Positions 26,006 to 35,328 of a stretch of DNA of 64,000 bases are shown here, piece by piece. Below the pieces are notes generated by a model. The model ran no database searches. It was given only the letters and a program-made list of their open reading frames with translations, and was not told the origin of the DNA. How positions within the stretch are numbered: position 1 is the first letter of the stretch; every line of letters begins with the position of its first letter. Source of the stretch: an uncultured Aquimarina sp. (GTDB taxonomy: Bacteria > Bacteroidota > Bacteroidia > Flavobacteriales > Flavobacteriaceae); assembly GCA_947498455.1 (NCBI GenBank), contig CANMKK010000007.1, forward strand, positions 1 through 64,000. The letters run 5' to 3'. A program made the translations under genes and the position numbers.

Positions 26006-26026
26006 ATACATAGTATAACTATATAT
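26006..26026. promoter_or_regulatory. Second PadR operator-like palindrome
   Basis: ATACATAGT-ATA-ACTATATAT palindrome (8 of 9 arm positions paired), 60 nt before the receptor-like gene at 26087. It matches the operator in front of padR at 18 of 21 positions, so the outer-membrane gene and those after it are probable PadR targets. Confidence 0.65.
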
Positions 26027-26086
26027 CTTATTTAAAACAATGCATTGTTATTCATAATACATTGAAAAGAAAAAGCATCTATTAAA

Positions 26087-28660
26087 ATGAAACATATTTC
26101 CATCATACTTGCCTTACTAATGCCATTTTTGATGTTATCGCAACAAGTGATAGAAGGCTCCGTAAAAAATATTGAAGGTGACCTCATAGATGGAGCAACC
26201 ATTATTTTATATGATTTAACCGATGATATGGTAACATACACTATTACTGATCAAAATGGAAAATATACTTTAGAAGGAAAATTAGATATCAATTATAAAG
26301 TAGAGGTAACTCATATTGCATATAAGAAACAAAATAAAGTAGTATCTAAGGTTCCTACAAACAATCAACCTATAACGCTGGATTTTATACTAAAAGAAGA
26401 TACCAACACCCTAAATGAAGTTGTCATTTTATCTGCTAATAAAGAAAATGATACAGTAAAACTGGATTTAAAAAAACTAAAACTTTTTGATGATAGTTCC
26501 TTAAAAGATATACTTAAAAAAATTCCAAGTTTTAGATTAAATGATGATGGCACCATCATTTATAAAGGAAAAAATATCAATAAAATTCTTATTAACGAAA
26601 AAGAGTCTTTCATCAATCAAAACAGCATTGCTTTAGAGAGTATAGAAAACAAAATCATTAACGGTATCAGTGTAGTGAATAATTATAAAGATAATTTTTC
26701 ACTTGATTTTGATGACATTGAGGAAACTGTTCTAAATATCAACACCAATATTACTTCTCAAAATATATTTAATGGCACTATAAATGCCAAATATGGGATA
26801 ACCAATAAATATGAATTTAATGGAAATGGTTTTTTATTTTCTGAAAAGATAAACACCTTTCTTACTAACAACACTAATAATATTGGAAAAAATAGTACGA
26901 AACTAAATGAAATAAATTCAATTTTTAGCGAAAATCAAGCTTTTTCTCCCTATCAAATAAGGGCGCTAAATGTATTGTTTTCCTCAAATGAAAATCTGGA
27001 AAAAGATTTCTTTACCAATACGAACCTAACCATTCGTAGTCAAGGTCAAAAACTTAAGACTTCTGCAGTTTTATATTATTTAGCTCCAAATCGACTAAAC
27101 AGCTTAATAAATAGAATCCATACCCTTGATGGAACCCCTATAATTGATAGTAAAAGTACTACTAAATCAGATGCTGTCTCTTTTTTGGGCGCTGGTTCAT
27201 TAGCATATAGAGTAACAGATAAGACTATTGCAACCTATAGTATTAATACCAATACCATTGATAACGAAAACCTAAACAATATTTCGAATCAACTATTCTC
27301 TGAAGGATCGCCTGTCGAAACCAATCAGATTGCTTCAAGAAACATGTACAAAACCTCTTCGCTTCTTAACCAAATATCGATCACAAGTAAACTGAAAAAA
27401 AACCTATTGACCGATGCCAGACTAAATATATACCAAGAATCCAGTAAACTATTTAACAACTATAATATAAACAACGATGAGCTTACGGATTTTCAGGATT
27501 ATAAATTCACTAAAAACACTATAAAAAGTAGTTCGTATATAAAATATAAGGTACTAGAAGAATTTATTCCAAAACTAACATTTGATTACGAATCAATTGA
27601 CGAAAAAATAAAAGACCGTATCACTAATTCTCAGGTCGTTGCCAGAGAAATGGACAGTTATACCATTGATCTCGAATTTTCAGGAAAAGATGTTTTCAAA
27701 AAAATTGATTACGACCTTTCTATTTCCTTAAATAACAACTCATTAAGAAACCAAAACAGCTCTACATTTGTTCCAATTGAATTTTCTATAGACTATGAAA
27801 ACAAACTGAATAGAATATCTCTGGAATACAATAGAAAAAGACAATTTAACGATCTAGAATCGGGCATTAATACCATACAACCTTTTAACCAAGTAGTTTT
27901 TGGTTCTATTAATTTCCCATCACAATTTAGTTCTTCCAATCATATTTTTACCAGTTACGACTATACTAATATTTTTGATGGAATATCCGCTTCTTTATCA
28001 TTCGCTTATAATCAGTATAAAAACGCTCTAAAAAATAATTTTTTACGTCTTAGTAGCGGTATTTCGGAACTAGAAATTTTTCAAGCTAGTTCTTCTAATG
28101 ATTTTAGTATTAGCGCTAATTATTCCAAAACCTTATTTCAGCTTACATATCCAACTAAGGTTGACATCGGCGCGACCTATAAAAATGATTTTTACCCATT
28201 TATTATAGAAGGCGCTATGATTGATCTAAAAGACACGGAAATCTCTCCAACCTTTACATTAGAAACAATCACAGATCACTTACTAAATTTTAGCATCTCA
28301 TCAAAATTCTCTTTTATCACTAATGATGTACAAAACATACGTTATAATGCCACTTATAACTCTAATTCCTTTTCAATTTTACTTAAAAACAAAAAATGGA
28401 ACGGTAAGTTGGCATTTCTATATGACACCAATACCATTAACAACATAACATATTCTAGAAAGAACCTGAATTTAGAAGTATCATATACCCTAGATAAAAT
28501 AACCTTTTCCGCAGAGTCCAGACACTTAGGAGAATTACTATCATTAGTAGATAATGACGCTTATAATTCTCGCTTTAATTTATCTAACGGTCTCAGCAAT
28601 TTAACAATTAATAATCAATCACTGAATTATCTCATTTTCGGTATCAAATATAAATTATAA
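26087..28660 (+). CDS. TonB-dependent-receptor-like outer-membrane beta-barrel protein
   Basis: 857 residues with a signal peptide (MKHISIILALLMPFLMLSQ), a carboxypeptidase-D-like regulatory beta-sandwich at about 20-115 (GSVKNIEGDLIDGATI...), a plug-like region (LKDILKKIPSFRLNDDGTIIYKG), and a long barrel rich in alternating aromatic/polar strands, ending in FGIKYKL. It fits the outer-membrane beta-barrel family 3 (OMP_b-brl_3) rather than classical SusC. Twenty nucleotides later comes a GLPGLI protein; this pair is a recurrent Bacteroidota unit. Export or uptake of a peptide or polymer is possible but not shown. Confidence 0.8.
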   Translation: MKHISIILALLMPFLMLSQQVIEGSVKNIEGDLIDGATIILYDLTDDMVTYTITDQNGKYTLEGKLDINYKVEVTHIAYKKQNKVVSKVPTNNQPITLDFILKEDTNTLNEVVILSANKENDTVKLDLKKLKLFDDSSLKDILKKIPSFRLNDDGTIIYKGKNINKILINEKESFINQNSIALESIENKIINGISVVNNYKDNFSLDFDDIEETVLNINTNITSQNIFNGTINAKYGITNKYEFNGNGFLFSEKINTFLTNNTNNIGKNSTKLNEINSIFSENQAFSPYQIRALNVLFSSNENLEKDFFTNTNLTIRSQGQKLKTSAVLYYLAPNRLNSLINRIHTLDGTPIIDSKSTTKSDAVSFLGAGSLAYRVTDKTIATYSINTNTIDNENLNNISNQLFSEGSPVETNQIASRNMYKTSSLLNQISITSKLKKNLLTDARLNIYQESSKLFNNYNINNDELTDFQDYKFTKNTIKSSSYIKYKVLEEFIPKLTFDYESIDEKIKDRITNSQVVAREMDSYTIDLEFSGKDVFKKIDYDLSISLNNNSLRNQNSSTFVPIEFSIDYENKLNRISLEYNRKRQFNDLESGINTIQPFNQVVFGSINFPSQFSSSNHIFTSYDYTNIFDGISASLSFAYNQYKNALKNNFLRLSSGISELEIFQASSSNDFSISANYSKTLFQLTYPTKVDIGATYKNDFYPFIIEGAMIDLKDTEISPTFTLETITDHLLNFSISSKFSFITNDVQNIRYNATYNSNSFSILLKNKKWNGKLAFLYDTNTINNITYSRKNLNLEVSYTLDKITFSAESRHLGELLSLVDNDAYNSRFNLSNGLSNLTINNQSLNYLIFGIKYKL

Positions 28661-28679
28661 ACCTTAAAAATTTATCATT

Positions 28680-29414
28680 ATGAAAATTTCAACATTAGTA
28701 TTCGCTATTATCGTTTGTACAACTATTTCTTTTACTACCAACGCTCAGGAAAAAGAAAAAAATATTCTAAAAGTATCTTATACTACTAGTAATGTTTCTG
28801 ACTTTATAATAGGCGCTCTTAAGGCACAAATAACCGATCCTAACATGTATGCCATGACACTAAACAAAATATCCAAAGCTAAAGTATACCATACTTTATA
28901 TCAAAACCTAAAAACAAAAGAATCCCTATATGTACTAGACTCTATTACTGAAGCTATGGGAGTAAGAACAGTGGGACATGCGTCTTATACCTATAAAGAC
29001 ACAACCGAAGAACTTATGGGAAAAGAAAACTTTTTAGGCAAGGAATTTAAATTTAAAGGAGCTTCTGGCAACCTACAATGGAAAATAACAAATGAGACAA
29101 AGGAAATTAACGGATACAAAGGCAGAAAAGCAATATTAGAGAGTAATCCTGATATTTATGTTTGGTTTACTGCTGATATCCCAGTAAATGCTGGTCCTTA
29201 TATCTATAATGGATTACCTGGATTAGTTTTAGAATCTAATAGTTTTTTTCAGTCCATTACTGCTTCTTCTGTTACTTATAGTAAAGAGGAAATATTTAAG
29301 GAACAACTAGCAAGCATTGCTGATGAGATCAATCAAAAAAATGATGTTACTCTTAAAGAAGTAATCGTTAAGAAAGAAAACTTTAAAAGAATGGCTGAAA
29401 AAGGTAAGAGCTAA
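28680..29414 (+). CDS. GLPGLI family secreted protein
   Basis: 244 residues with a signal peptide (cleavage after about TTNAQ, residue 22) and the family signature, here YNGLPGLVLE at about 178-187, plus the upstream VWFTADIPVNAGPY segment. The family is restricted to Bacteroidota and found with OMP_b-brl receptors; its biochemical role is unknown. It forms an operon with the preceding receptor-like gene. Confidence 0.9.
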   Translation: MKISTLVFAIIVCTTISFTTNAQEKEKNILKVSYTTSNVSDFIIGALKAQITDPNMYAMTLNKISKAKVYHTLYQNLKTKESLYVLDSITEAMGVRTVGHASYTYKDTTEELMGKENFLGKEFKFKGASGNLQWKITNETKEINGYKGRKAILESNPDIYVWFTADIPVNAGPYIYNGLPGLVLESNSFFQSITASSVTYSKEEIFKEQLASIADEINQKNDVTLKEVIVKKENFKRMAEKGKS

Positions 29415-29445
29415 TCTTACTGAATCGTATCCAAAAACAGATCTT

Positions 29446-29607
29446 ATACCATTTGTCATTTGAATTTACCATAATAAAATGTTCTTTTTTGTGCCTCAAT
29501 TTCAGAATAAAAATAAACCGTAGCCCAGCTATGCTTAATTTTTCTTATTCATTGAAACAAAAAAATCTTTATTTTCTTTTCCAGTAAATTCAAACAACAA
29601 CTGGTAT
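29446..29607. repeat. 162-bp element with 24-nt terminal inverted repeats (MITE-like)
   Basis: Left end 29446-29469 (ATACCATTTG...GAATTTAC) and right end 29584-29607 (GTAAATTCAAA...CTGGTAT) are inverted repeats matching at 21 of 24 positions. The interior has no gene. A related but internally deleted version lies at 35272-35324. A non-autonomous mobile or palindromic intergenic element is the simplest reading. Confidence 0.6.
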
Positions 29608-29700
29608 TACTAGGGCTTGTTGATGTTTCATATGTACTCATATTTTTCTCATAACAAGCTCTGGAACTCTTCTTTTTTTCAAACCTTAATACCTTTTATT

Positions 29701-30582
29701 ATGTCTTTAGAAATCAAAAACATCTCCAAAAGATACTCCTCAAGCAAGTTTGGTTTAAAAGATTTTTCACTAACAATTTCTAGCGGAATTCTAGGACTTT
29801 TAGGCCCCAATGGTGCTGGAAAATCAACACTACTAAAAATTATCGCTACCATTCATAAACCAACAGATGGAAGTGTTTTTTATAACCAAAATAATGTAAT
29901 CAAAAAACCAAACCATATCCGTAATATCCTAGGGTATCTCCCACAAGAATTTGGTGTATATCCTAATCTTAATGCCTATGAATTTCTAGAGTATATGGCA
30001 GCGATGAAAGGTGTTGGAGGTAATGATTTACAACAGAGAATAAAATCTCTTATCGAAGAAATCAACCTTACCGAAGTAGCAAAAAATCATTTAAGCACTT
30101 ATTCTGGAGGAATGATCCAAAGAATAGGCATCGCTCAAGCACTTCTTAACGACCCCAGAATACTTATTCTCGACGAACCTACTGTTGGATTAGATCCAGA
30201 AGAAAGACTACGGTTCAGAGATTTAATTTCAGAACTCGCTAATGATAGGATTGTCATTTTATCATCTCACATCGTATCTGATATAGAATCGATTGCAGAT
30301 CAAATAGTAATTATGAATAAAGGAAGATTAATTACTCAGGGAGATCAGGAATACATTATCAATCAAGCACAAAATAAAGTATATGAAACTATAGTAACGC
30401 CTTATGAAATTAAAGATTTTAAAAGCAATTATAAAGTAATCAGCTCCTTTAGAGTAGAAAACGGCTATAGAGTGCGATTTATTAACGAATACCATTCTGA
30501 TGTATTCACTAAAGTTGTACCCACTTTAGAAGACGCTTACATATACCTAAATAAAAATCAAAGACATGCAGTTATTATATAA
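29701..30582 (+). CDS. ABC transporter ATP-binding protein
   Basis: 293 residues from the ATG at 29701 (MSLEIKNISKRYSS), preferred over an upstream in-frame start at 29617 because the nucleotide-binding fold begins here. Walker A GPNGAGKS, Q-loop LPQEFGVYP, signature YSGGMIQRIG, Walker B ILILDEPT and H-loop ILSSH are all present, so it should hydrolyse ATP. It overlaps the permease gene by 17 nt. The pattern is of ABC-2-type exporters. Confidence 0.93.
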   Translation: MSLEIKNISKRYSSSKFGLKDFSLTISSGILGLLGPNGAGKSTLLKIIATIHKPTDGSVFYNQNNVIKKPNHIRNILGYLPQEFGVYPNLNAYEFLEYMAAMKGVGGNDLQQRIKSLIEEINLTEVAKNHLSTYSGGMIQRIGIAQALLNDPRILILDEPTVGLDPEERLRFRDLISELANDRIVILSSHIVSDIESIADQIVIMNKGRLITQGDQEYIINQAQNKVYETIVTPYEIKDFKSNYKVISSFRVENGYRVRFINEYHSDVFTKVVPTLEDAYIYLNKNQRHAVII

Positions 30583-32116
30583 AATTGTTAAGGCTAGTTA
30601 CCTGCAACATATAAGAAGTTATTCTTTCTTAATAACTCTTGGACTAAGCTTATATGCAGCATACGCATTTATACCTTCTCCAGATGCCGGTTATACAACT
30701 ATTCGATTCGGAAATCATGTAGGGAACTATAATTCTTCCTGGATTGGATATGTTACCGCTATTATGTCTAGTGCATTTCTCTCATTATTCGGTTATTTTC
30801 TAGTCTCAGGAGGAATCAAAAAAGACATCGATCTAAAATTAGGACAACTTATCAGTGCTACCAGAATTAAAAATTATCAATATCTACTTTCTAAAGTATT
30901 TAGTAATTTTTTGGTATTACTGACGATTGTACTGGTTATATTCATAATGAGTATTTTATTAGAATTTACCTATGGTACCGGATCAAATATAAATATATTA
31001 GAACATGGTATCCCCTATCTGAATATAACAATCCCGGCCATTTTCTTTGTTTCTTCATTAGCTGTACTTATCGAAGTATTTTTTCAGAAAAAAAGAATCA
31101 TACAGCATTTGATTTTTCTAACTATTTTCTTTTCGCTACTTTTTGTAGTTTCTAAAAATGAAAAGACTAAAAATATCGAACTTTTTGGAATTGACTACAC
31201 AACAACCTTAATGCAGGATCAAATACAGGAAAAAACAAATGCTACCAGAACTGATTTTTCAATTGGGTTCATCAAAAAAGAAAATAAAACCGGTAAGCAA
31301 ATTGTATATGTTGATTTTAATGGGGTTTCTTTTTCTAATGCTTTTCTGATATCTAGATTTTTATGGATATTATTAGGTATTGTATCCATTGTTGGTGCTG
31401 CCTTTTTCTTTCATCGTTTTAATATTTCTCATTCAAAACCTGTTAGTCGTACACAAGATACCTTATCAATTCCTAAAAGTGCGAGATTACAACTCACCCC
31501 TTGGATACAGCATACAGATACTGTATTTAATATCATTCCCATATTAAGAATCGAATTATTGATGCTTCTACGAAAAGGATCTGGTTGGATAAATATTTTA
31601 AGTATCGGACTTATGATTAGCCTAACATTTGCTCCAATTCATATAGCTCATACATACTTACTTCCTATTTTATGGTTTTTTCAAGTTGTGAGATGGTCCG
31701 ATTTAGTGACTAAAGACAATGAATATAGAACTTTTTATTTCACAAATTCATCCTACAAACCTTTAGATAGAATATTTACGGGACGCGCACTAGCCGGAAT
31801 ATGTTTGGCAATCTCACTTGCCGCTCCTTTATTAATCAGAACACTCATTATTGGTGATCTAAAATCTTTTCTTAGTATTATTCTTGGGGCATTCTTTATA
31901 ATCTCATTATCTACTTTTTTAGGTGTTCTTACTAAATCCTCAAAACTGTTCGAAATTGCCTTTCTATTTATCACATATTTCAATATTAATCTAATTTCTT
32001 ATACGGATTATTATGGTGGGATAGATTCTCGTTTACAACATATTATTCTTATTTTTATCGTAGCGATAACTCTTTTTTTAATCCCATATTTTATTCTTAA
32101 AAAACGTAATTTATGA
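30566..32116 (+). CDS. ABC-2-type transporter permease
   Basis: 516 residues with about twelve hydrophobic segments in two halves separated by an extracytoplasmic loop at about 195-260. It begins within the ATPase gene, and the pair forms a complete exporter. Nothing in the sequence names the substrate; position downstream of the peptide/HTTM and receptor genes makes peptide or lipid export possible. The DCC gene starts inside its stop codon. Confidence 0.82.
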   Translation: MQLLYKIVKASYLQHIRSYSFLITLGLSLYAAYAFIPSPDAGYTTIRFGNHVGNYNSSWIGYVTAIMSSAFLSLFGYFLVSGGIKKDIDLKLGQLISATRIKNYQYLLSKVFSNFLVLLTIVLVIFIMSILLEFTYGTGSNINILEHGIPYLNITIPAIFFVSSLAVLIEVFFQKKRIIQHLIFLTIFFSLLFVVSKNEKTKNIELFGIDYTTTLMQDQIQEKTNATRTDFSIGFIKKENKTGKQIVYVDFNGVSFSNAFLISRFLWILLGIVSIVGAAFFFHRFNISHSKPVSRTQDTLSIPKSARLQLTPWIQHTDTVFNIIPILRIELLMLLRKGSGWINILSIGLMISLTFAPIHIAHTYLLPILWFFQVVRWSDLVTKDNEYRTFYFTNSSYKPLDRIFTGRALAGICLAISLAAPLLIRTLIIGDLKSFLSIILGAFFIISLSTFLGVLTKSSKLFEIAFLFITYFNINLISYTDYYGGIDSRLQHIILIFIVAITLFLIPYFILKKRNL

Positions 32117-32532
32117 ATATTTCTAATCTGGATCTGAAAGATAAATCTATTATTATATATGATGGTGTTTGTGGGTTTTGTAATCACACCATTCAATTTA
32201 TTTTACGCAACAAACCCGACAAGGATATTAGGTTTGTTGCGTATCAATCCGAAACAGCGCAAGAACTGATGAGACAATTTGCCATTACACCAGATATGAG
32301 CTCTATATTATTAATTCAGCATAAAAAATATTATACTAAATCTTCTGCAGTGCTAAAAATCTTGCAACATCTTCAATCTCCGTGGAGATACCTATATTAC
32401 CTTATAATAATCCCTGGGTTCATTAGAGATTCTTGTTATTCTATTATTTCCAGATATCGCTATCTTATTATGGGAAAATCAGAACAATGTAGATTATTAT
32501 CCGCCGAAGAACGATTTTTCTTTTTAGAATAA
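32113..32532 (+). CDS. DCC-family thiol-disulfide oxidoreductase-like protein (DUF393)
   Basis: 139 residues. The family motif is clear: YDGVCGFCNHTIQF, with the CxxC pair, then RFVAYQSETAQ and a Tyr-rich C-terminal helix. The family has a thioredoxin-like fold and is often fused to, or near, HTTM domains; here an HTTM gene lies 7 kb upstream. It overlaps the permease gene by 4 nt, so it is translated with the ABC exporter. Confidence 0.88.
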   Translation: MNISNLDLKDKSIIIYDGVCGFCNHTIQFILRNKPDKDIRFVAYQSETAQELMRQFAITPDMSSILLIQHKKYYTKSSAVLKILQHLQSPWRYLYYLIIIPGFIRDSCYSIISRYRYLIMGKSEQCRLLSAEERFFFLE

Positions 32533-32556
32533 GTTTTGATATACTATATTACCCCA

Positions 32557-33039
32557 ATGTACCAAAAATCTCAACAATACATAACGGTATCAGAAGCGTT
32601 AAAAAAAATGGAGCACTATTGCGCTTATCAGGAACGTTGTCATAAAGATGTAACGGATAAACTTGGAACAATGAAATTGATCCCCGAAGCAAAAGAAAAA
32701 ATTATTGCACATCTTATAGAAGACAATTTCTTAAATGAAGAAAGGTTTGCAAAAAGTTTTGCAAGGGGTAAATTTAGAATTAAAAAATGGGGGAAACAGC
32801 GAATCGTAAGAGAGTTAAAGTTTAGACAAATCTCTGAATATAATATCAAAACTGCACTAAAAGAAATCTCTGAAACAGAATATTTAGAAGTCTTTCACGA
32901 ACTTGCTGAAAAGAAATTTGATACGATTTTGATTTCTGACCTCTATAAAAAAAGAAAAAAACTTATTGATTACTTGTTATATCGCGGTTGGGAAAATCAA
33001 TTAGTTTTTGATAAAGCAAAGGAACTTATACCGCAATAA
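32557..33039 (+). CDS. recX: Regulatory protein RecX
   Basis: 160 residues from the ATG at 32557; an in-frame TTG at 32536 could add seven. The three-helix repeats of RecX are visible: ALKKMEHYCAYQERCHKDV, LIEDNFLNEERFAKSFARGKFRIKKWGKQRI and the C-terminal KKRKKLIDYLLYRGW. RecX inhibits RecA filament growth. recA is not in the window. Confidence 0.88.
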   Translation: MYQKSQQYITVSEALKKMEHYCAYQERCHKDVTDKLGTMKLIPEAKEKIIAHLIEDNFLNEERFAKSFARGKFRIKKWGKQRIVRELKFRQISEYNIKTALKEISETEYLEVFHELAEKKFDTILISDLYKKRKKLIDYLLYRGWENQLVFDKAKELIPQ

Positions 33040-33074
33040 ATCAATACGCTTCAAGGATTTTGACTAATCTACAA

Positions 33075-33944
33075 TTAAAAAAAATTGTTCCTCTTATTAG
33101 TTCGTTTAATAGCAGTCCTATTTTTATAAGCCATCCATTTTGATCCTTGTACCTTTCGCATAAAATTATCAAAATATCTCATAAAAAACACATTATATAC
33201 CGCTCTAAAAAAATGGGTTATCTTTTTAGGTACGGCTCGTATGCTCATTGAAAAACCAGGAGTAAGATATGTCATATGATGCCAATAACCTTCTGGCATA
33301 TATAGTGTTTCTCCATGTTTAAGGTTCGCAATATAGCCACTTGCTTTCTGTAATGCGGGCCATTTATCAAAATCTGGATTTGAGAAATCAATCTCTTGAT
33401 GAGAAATTAATGCACAAGGTAATTTATATAAATATTTAGTCTCTGAAGGAGGAAATAAAATACATTGTTTTTCTCCATGAAAATGAAAATGAAAAATATT
33501 TGCGAAATCAATATCATGATGCATAAAAACCTGAGAACCTTCTCCTCCAAAAAACAAGAAAGGTCTTGTTTTCACAAACCTTAATCCCACCTTTGGGTAT
33601 GTAAAATCATTAAGAAGACTTGGCACTTCTTTCAATAAATTATACAAAAAGATACGATAATTTGTTGGCTTGCTTTTTAATAAATCCACATATTCCGACA
33701 TTTTCATGCTTGTATGCGGCTCATTAAACTTATACTTAGAATTTATAGGACGATCATCAAAAAGAGACACTTGCTTATCTCCAGAAACTTTACTAATATA
33801 ATCTAAGTCCCATTTCTTATATGCTGGCCAATCTTCAATTAATTTTTCAATAACAACGGGTTTCTGAGGTTTCAAATAATTCTTTAGGAACTCCTCTTCT
33901 GTTACCGTCTCTACTCTTGGTATTTCTTTTAAATTCAATTTCAC
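33075..33944 (-). CDS. Cupin-like/JmjC-type iron oxygenase
   Basis: 289 residues of the cupin_8 (JmjC, FIH-like) family. The N-terminal part contains PVVIEKLIEDWPAYKKWDLDY. The iron facial triad is visible as HHDIDFANIFHFHFHGEKQC (the HxD) and a distal His in LYMPEGYWHHMTYL. Members are 2-oxoglutarate-dependent hydroxylases acting on proteins or small molecules; the substrate is unknown. It is convergent with recX and lies downstream of bioB with a 136-nt gap. Confidence 0.82.
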   Translation of the reverse strand: MKLNLKEIPRVETVTEEEFLKNYLKPQKPVVIEKLIEDWPAYKKWDLDYISKVSGDKQVSLFDDRPINSKYKFNEPHTSMKMSEYVDLLKSKPTNYRIFLYNLLKEVPSLLNDFTYPKVGLRFVKTRPFLFFGGEGSQVFMHHDIDFANIFHFHFHGEKQCILFPPSETKYLYKLPCALISHQEIDFSNPDFDKWPALQKASGYIANLKHGETLYMPEGYWHHMTYLTPGFSMSIRAVPKKITHFFRAVYNVFFMRYFDNFMRKVQGSKWMAYKNRTAIKRTNKRNNFF

Positions 33945-34080
33945 TTGATATGAAATAATTTCAAAAATTTGTTATTAAAAAAACGTTCACCTACTAAATC
34001 AGTAAGTCCGTAAGGTACACTTCCGAAAAAATATTTTGCCTCATCATGGCAAGCATGAAAAAATTTAACTCAAAAAAGGA

Positions 34081-35184
34081 TTAGTTCTTTGTCAATTCTT
34101 CTTTCGCTTTTTGTTTCGCCTCTTCATTTCTTTCTATAGTATGAGCTGGTCTTGACCATTTTGGTTTTTCTCCTTTAGGCTCAAACTTAGAGTCTGCGGC
34201 TTCTATTGTCTCTGGTTGTGATTTTTTAACAAATGGTTTCTGAGGATTCAATCCTAATTTCTTAAACATTTCCATATCCTCACTAACATCAGGATTAGGA
34301 GTGGTAAGCAACTTATCTCCAGCAAAAATCGAATTTGCTCCGGCAAAAAAGCACATTGCCTGTCCTTCTCTACTCATTTCTGTTCTTCCGGCTGATAATC
34401 TAACCTGCGTTTGTGGCATTACAATTCTGGTGGTAGCAACCATTCTGATCATATCCCATATTTCTATAGGTTTTTGATCTTCCATCGGTGTTCCGTCTAC
34501 AGCTACAAGTGCATTAATCGGAACAGATTCTGGTTGAGGGCTTAGACTTGCCAAAGCTACTAACATTCCTGCACGATCTTCTTCTTTTTCTCCCATTCCA
34601 ATAATTCCTCCACTACAAACAGTAACATTGGTCTTACGTACATTATCAATTGTCTCTAAGCGGTCTTCGTAGCCTCTTGTAGAAATAACTTCTTTATAAT
34701 ACTCTTCTGAAGTATCTAGGTTATGGTTATAGGCGTATAAACCAGCTTCTGCTAGTCGCTGTGCTTGATTTTCTGTAATCATTCCTAACGTACAACAAAC
34801 TTCCATTTCTAGCTTGTTTATAGTACGAACCATCTCTAATACATTATCAAACTCAGGACCGTCTTTTACATTACGCCAAGCAGCACCCATACATACCCTA
34901 GAGCTTCCAGAAGCTTTGGCTCTTAATGCTTGAGCCTTTACTTGCTGCACACTCATTAAATCATTTCCTTCGATATCTGTATGATACCTAGCTGCCTGTG
35001 GGCAATACCCACAATCCTCAGGACAGCCTCCTGTCTTAATTGACAATAAGGTAGATACCTGCACTGTATTCGGGTCATGAAATTTTCTGTGTATAGTTGC
35101 TGCTTCATACAACAACTCCATCAGAGGTTTATTATAAATATCCAGAATTTCTTGTGATGTCCAATCGTGTCTTATAACGCTCAT
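34081..35184 (-). CDS. bioB: Biotin synthase
   Basis: 367 residues, a radical SAM enzyme inserting sulfur into dethiobiotin. The [4Fe-4S] motif CPEDCGYCPQ lies near residue 54, and ligands for the second cluster (CMGAAWR, CCTLG and CSGGIIGMGE) are present. It has a longer Lys/Glu-rich C-terminal tail than E. coli BioB. It follows a ketosynthase gene on the same strand but has its own consensus promoter in the 144-nt gap. Confidence 0.96.
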   Translation of the reverse strand: MSVIRHDWTSQEILDIYNKPLMELLYEAATIHRKFHDPNTVQVSTLLSIKTGGCPEDCGYCPQAARYHTDIEGNDLMSVQQVKAQALRAKASGSSRVCMGAAWRNVKDGPEFDNVLEMVRTINKLEMEVCCTLGMITENQAQRLAEAGLYAYNHNLDTSEEYYKEVISTRGYEDRLETIDNVRKTNVTVCSGGIIGMGEKEEDRAGMLVALASLSPQPESVPINALVAVDGTPMEDQKPIEIWDMIRMVATTRIVMPQTQVRLSAGRTEMSREGQAMCFFAGANSIFAGDKLLTTPNPDVSEDMEMFKKLGLNPQKPFVKKSQPETIEAADSKFEPKGEKPKWSRPAHTIERNEEAKQKAKEELTKN

Positions 35185-35206
35185 AAATTAACGGTATGTG
35201 AATTTT

Positions 35207-35239
35207 CAAAAGTAATTGTTTCAAATCAAAAAACACAAA
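35207..35239 (-). promoter_or_regulatory. bioB promoter
   Basis: On the minus strand, TTTG (35239-35236), 21-nt spacer, TACTTTTG (35214-35207): a full match to the Bacteroidota consensus. The expected start of transcription is about 15 nt before the bioB start codon. Confidence 0.65.
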
Positions 35240-35271
35240 TTAGCTTTATCAAATTCAATCGTTTTACTATT

Positions 35272-35324
35272 ATACTATGTATCCTTTGAATTTTCTTACC
35301 GTAAATTCAAACAACGAATGATAT
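35272..35324. repeat. 53-bp palindromic repeat related to the 29446 element
   Basis: Its left 24 nt (35272-35295) match the left end of the 29446-29607 element at 19 of 24 positions, and its right 24 nt (35301-35324) match the right end at 21 of 24. Here the ends are nearly abutted, with TTTGAATTT/AAATTCAAA forming a hairpin. It lies 4 nt after the ketosynthase stop codon on the minus strand and may serve as its terminator. Confidence 0.55.
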
Positions 35325-35328
35325 TACT

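Noticed and set aside
29617..29700. N-terminal extension of the ABC ATPase
   Set aside because: The extra 28 residues are unlike any nucleotide-binding domain, and the fold starts exactly at the ATG at 29701.
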